From CAYLHF01 sp964383365 (GTDB lineage Bacteria; Bacteroidota; Rhodothermia; Rhodothermales; UBA10348): a stretch of DNA of 33,656 nt. The position numbers and the translations under genes were made by a program. Positions 33,252 to 33,656 of the stretch are shown in pieces. Where the stretch lies: assembly GCA_964383365.1 (NCBI GenBank), contig CAYLHF010000032.1, positions 1-33,656 of the forward strand, in the 5' to 3' direction. The notes beneath the pieces are model-generated. The model saw only the letters and a list, made by a program, of their open reading frames with translations, searched no databases and was not told the DNA's origin. Position 1 is the stretch's first letter, and the number at the start of each line of letters is the position of its first letter.

Positions 33252-33656
33252 CGCGACGTGAGTTCTTCCGTTAGCGCTTCCCAGGACTTGTACAGGTCGT
33301 CCAATTCTTTTTGTACGGTTTCGAATCTCAGCAGGACCTTTTTTCCACGATTGGCATCCTGAAACAGTGCTGGATCCACGAGATCACTCTCCAGCGCTGA
33401 TTTGAGGGATTCCTTGTCCATTATGATCGCCTCCATCCGGGTGTATTCTTTCTGAAGTTGATACCCGTTCATGTGCGAAAACGCACCCGCTTTCCCCGTC
33501 TTTGACTGGTTGTATCGTTTTTGGCGCTGTTCGGCCTCGGCTCGTTTCCGGGCTTTCGCTTTGGCCCTTCCCTCCTTCTTGACCCGACCATGATTCGGAA
33601 TGGCCCCGGTTTCACGAGCCCCGGTTCTGCTGGCCCCGGTTTCGCGAGCCCCGGTT
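33248..33656 (-). CDS. ABC-F family ATPase, C-terminal part (5' end off the window)
   Basis: The last 135 residues of a protein whose start lies beyond the window. The final 80 residues match the C-terminal coiled-coil of ABC-F proteins (Uup, EttA/YdiF type): YTRMEAIIMDKE, DPALFQDANRGKK, VQKELDDLYKSWEAL. Before this is a Lys/Arg/Ala-rich linker (VKKEGRAKAKARKRAEAEQ) and, at the window edge, a pentapeptide repeat (TGARE/TGASR). ABC-F proteins act on ribosomes or DNA structures rather than as transporters. The ATPase domains are not in the window, so the subfamily cannot be set. A frame starting at the internal ATG (33472) is only part of this gene. Confidence 0.8.
   Translation of the reverse strand, partial: TGARETGASRTGARETGAIPNHGRVKKEGRAKAKARKRAEAEQRQKRYNQSKTGKAGAFSHMNGYQLQKEYTRMEAIIMDKESLKSALESDLVDPALFQDANRGKKVLLRFETVQKELDDLYKSWEALTEELTSR
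33603..33656 (-). repeat. 15-bp coding tandem repeat at the scaffold end
   Basis: Units start at 33603, 33618 and 33633 with a partial copy from 33648 to the edge. The unit (plus strand) is GCCCCGGTTTCRCGA, with GCCCCGGTTCTGCTG as the variant second copy. On the minus strand it encodes TGARE and TGASR in the ABC-F linker. The scaffold stops inside the array. Confidence 0.9.

Overview
The window reads as one scaffold from a member of the Bacteroidota/FCB group, most likely Rhodothermia-like. This is inferred from five things: several large secreted proteins that end in a type IX secretion (T9SS) type A-style C-terminal domain (an xPNPF motif, a DLxGRxV-like segment and a basic last strand), the 5S rRNA sequence, weak or absent Shine-Dalgarno sites, moderate-to-high GC, and a short archaeal/thermophile-type AhcY. 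No 16S sequence is present to fix the lineage. The left edge cuts into a 23S rRNA gene, a 100-N scaffold gap lies at 29579-29678, and the right edge stops inside a 15-bp coding minisatellite.

Layout. 1-560: 3' end of 23S rRNA, 5S rRNA and a strong intrinsic terminator. 600-3500 (minus): feoA-feoB-DksA/TraR-like operon for ferrous iron uptake, with a perfect 19-bp Fur/Irr-like palindrome upstream. 3777-7600 (plus): purL, trxA, trxB. 7648-9667 (minus): a Cys/Met-metabolism PLP enzyme followed by proline dehydrogenase; its leader can form an H-type pseudoknot. 9668-10080: a structured, gene-poor stretch with hairpins and a direct repeat ahead of a dciA-like gene. 10401-11963 (minus): acpP-fabF (fatty acid synthesis). 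12272-19160 (plus): metK, a 1400-residue secreted M36-like metallopeptidase, and ahcY. 19166-19516 (minus): a FdxA-type ferredoxin. 19759-22121 (plus): an M19 dipeptidase and a secreted PQQ-sorbosone-dehydrogenase-like beta-propeller. 22116-26848: two paralogous secreted HEYxH metallopeptidases (minus) on either side of a small lipoprotein (plus). 27137-27991: an MsrB-MsrA fusion. 28033-29235 (minus): a seven-repeat FG-GAP beta-propeller, divergent from a large S8 subtilisin-like protease (29505-33251). 33248-33656: the C-terminus of an ABC-F ATPase.

Functional picture. The left half is mostly housekeeping (rRNA, iron, purine, thioredoxin, fatty acid and SAM cycle genes). The right half is rich in exported proteins: four predicted T9SS cargo peptidases from three families, plus a dipeptidase that could finish peptide breakdown and a proline dehydrogenase that could use one of the products. 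This fits a protein-degrading heterotroph. Thioredoxin and its reductase are the expected electron source for the MsrBA repair enzyme. I found no CRISPR array, transposase, phage gene or tRNA. No clearly new multi-gene system is visible. The least explained items are the metallopeptidase pair with its enclosed lipoprotein, the 15-bp coding minisatellites at both assembly breaks, and several unassigned RNA-like structures between genes.
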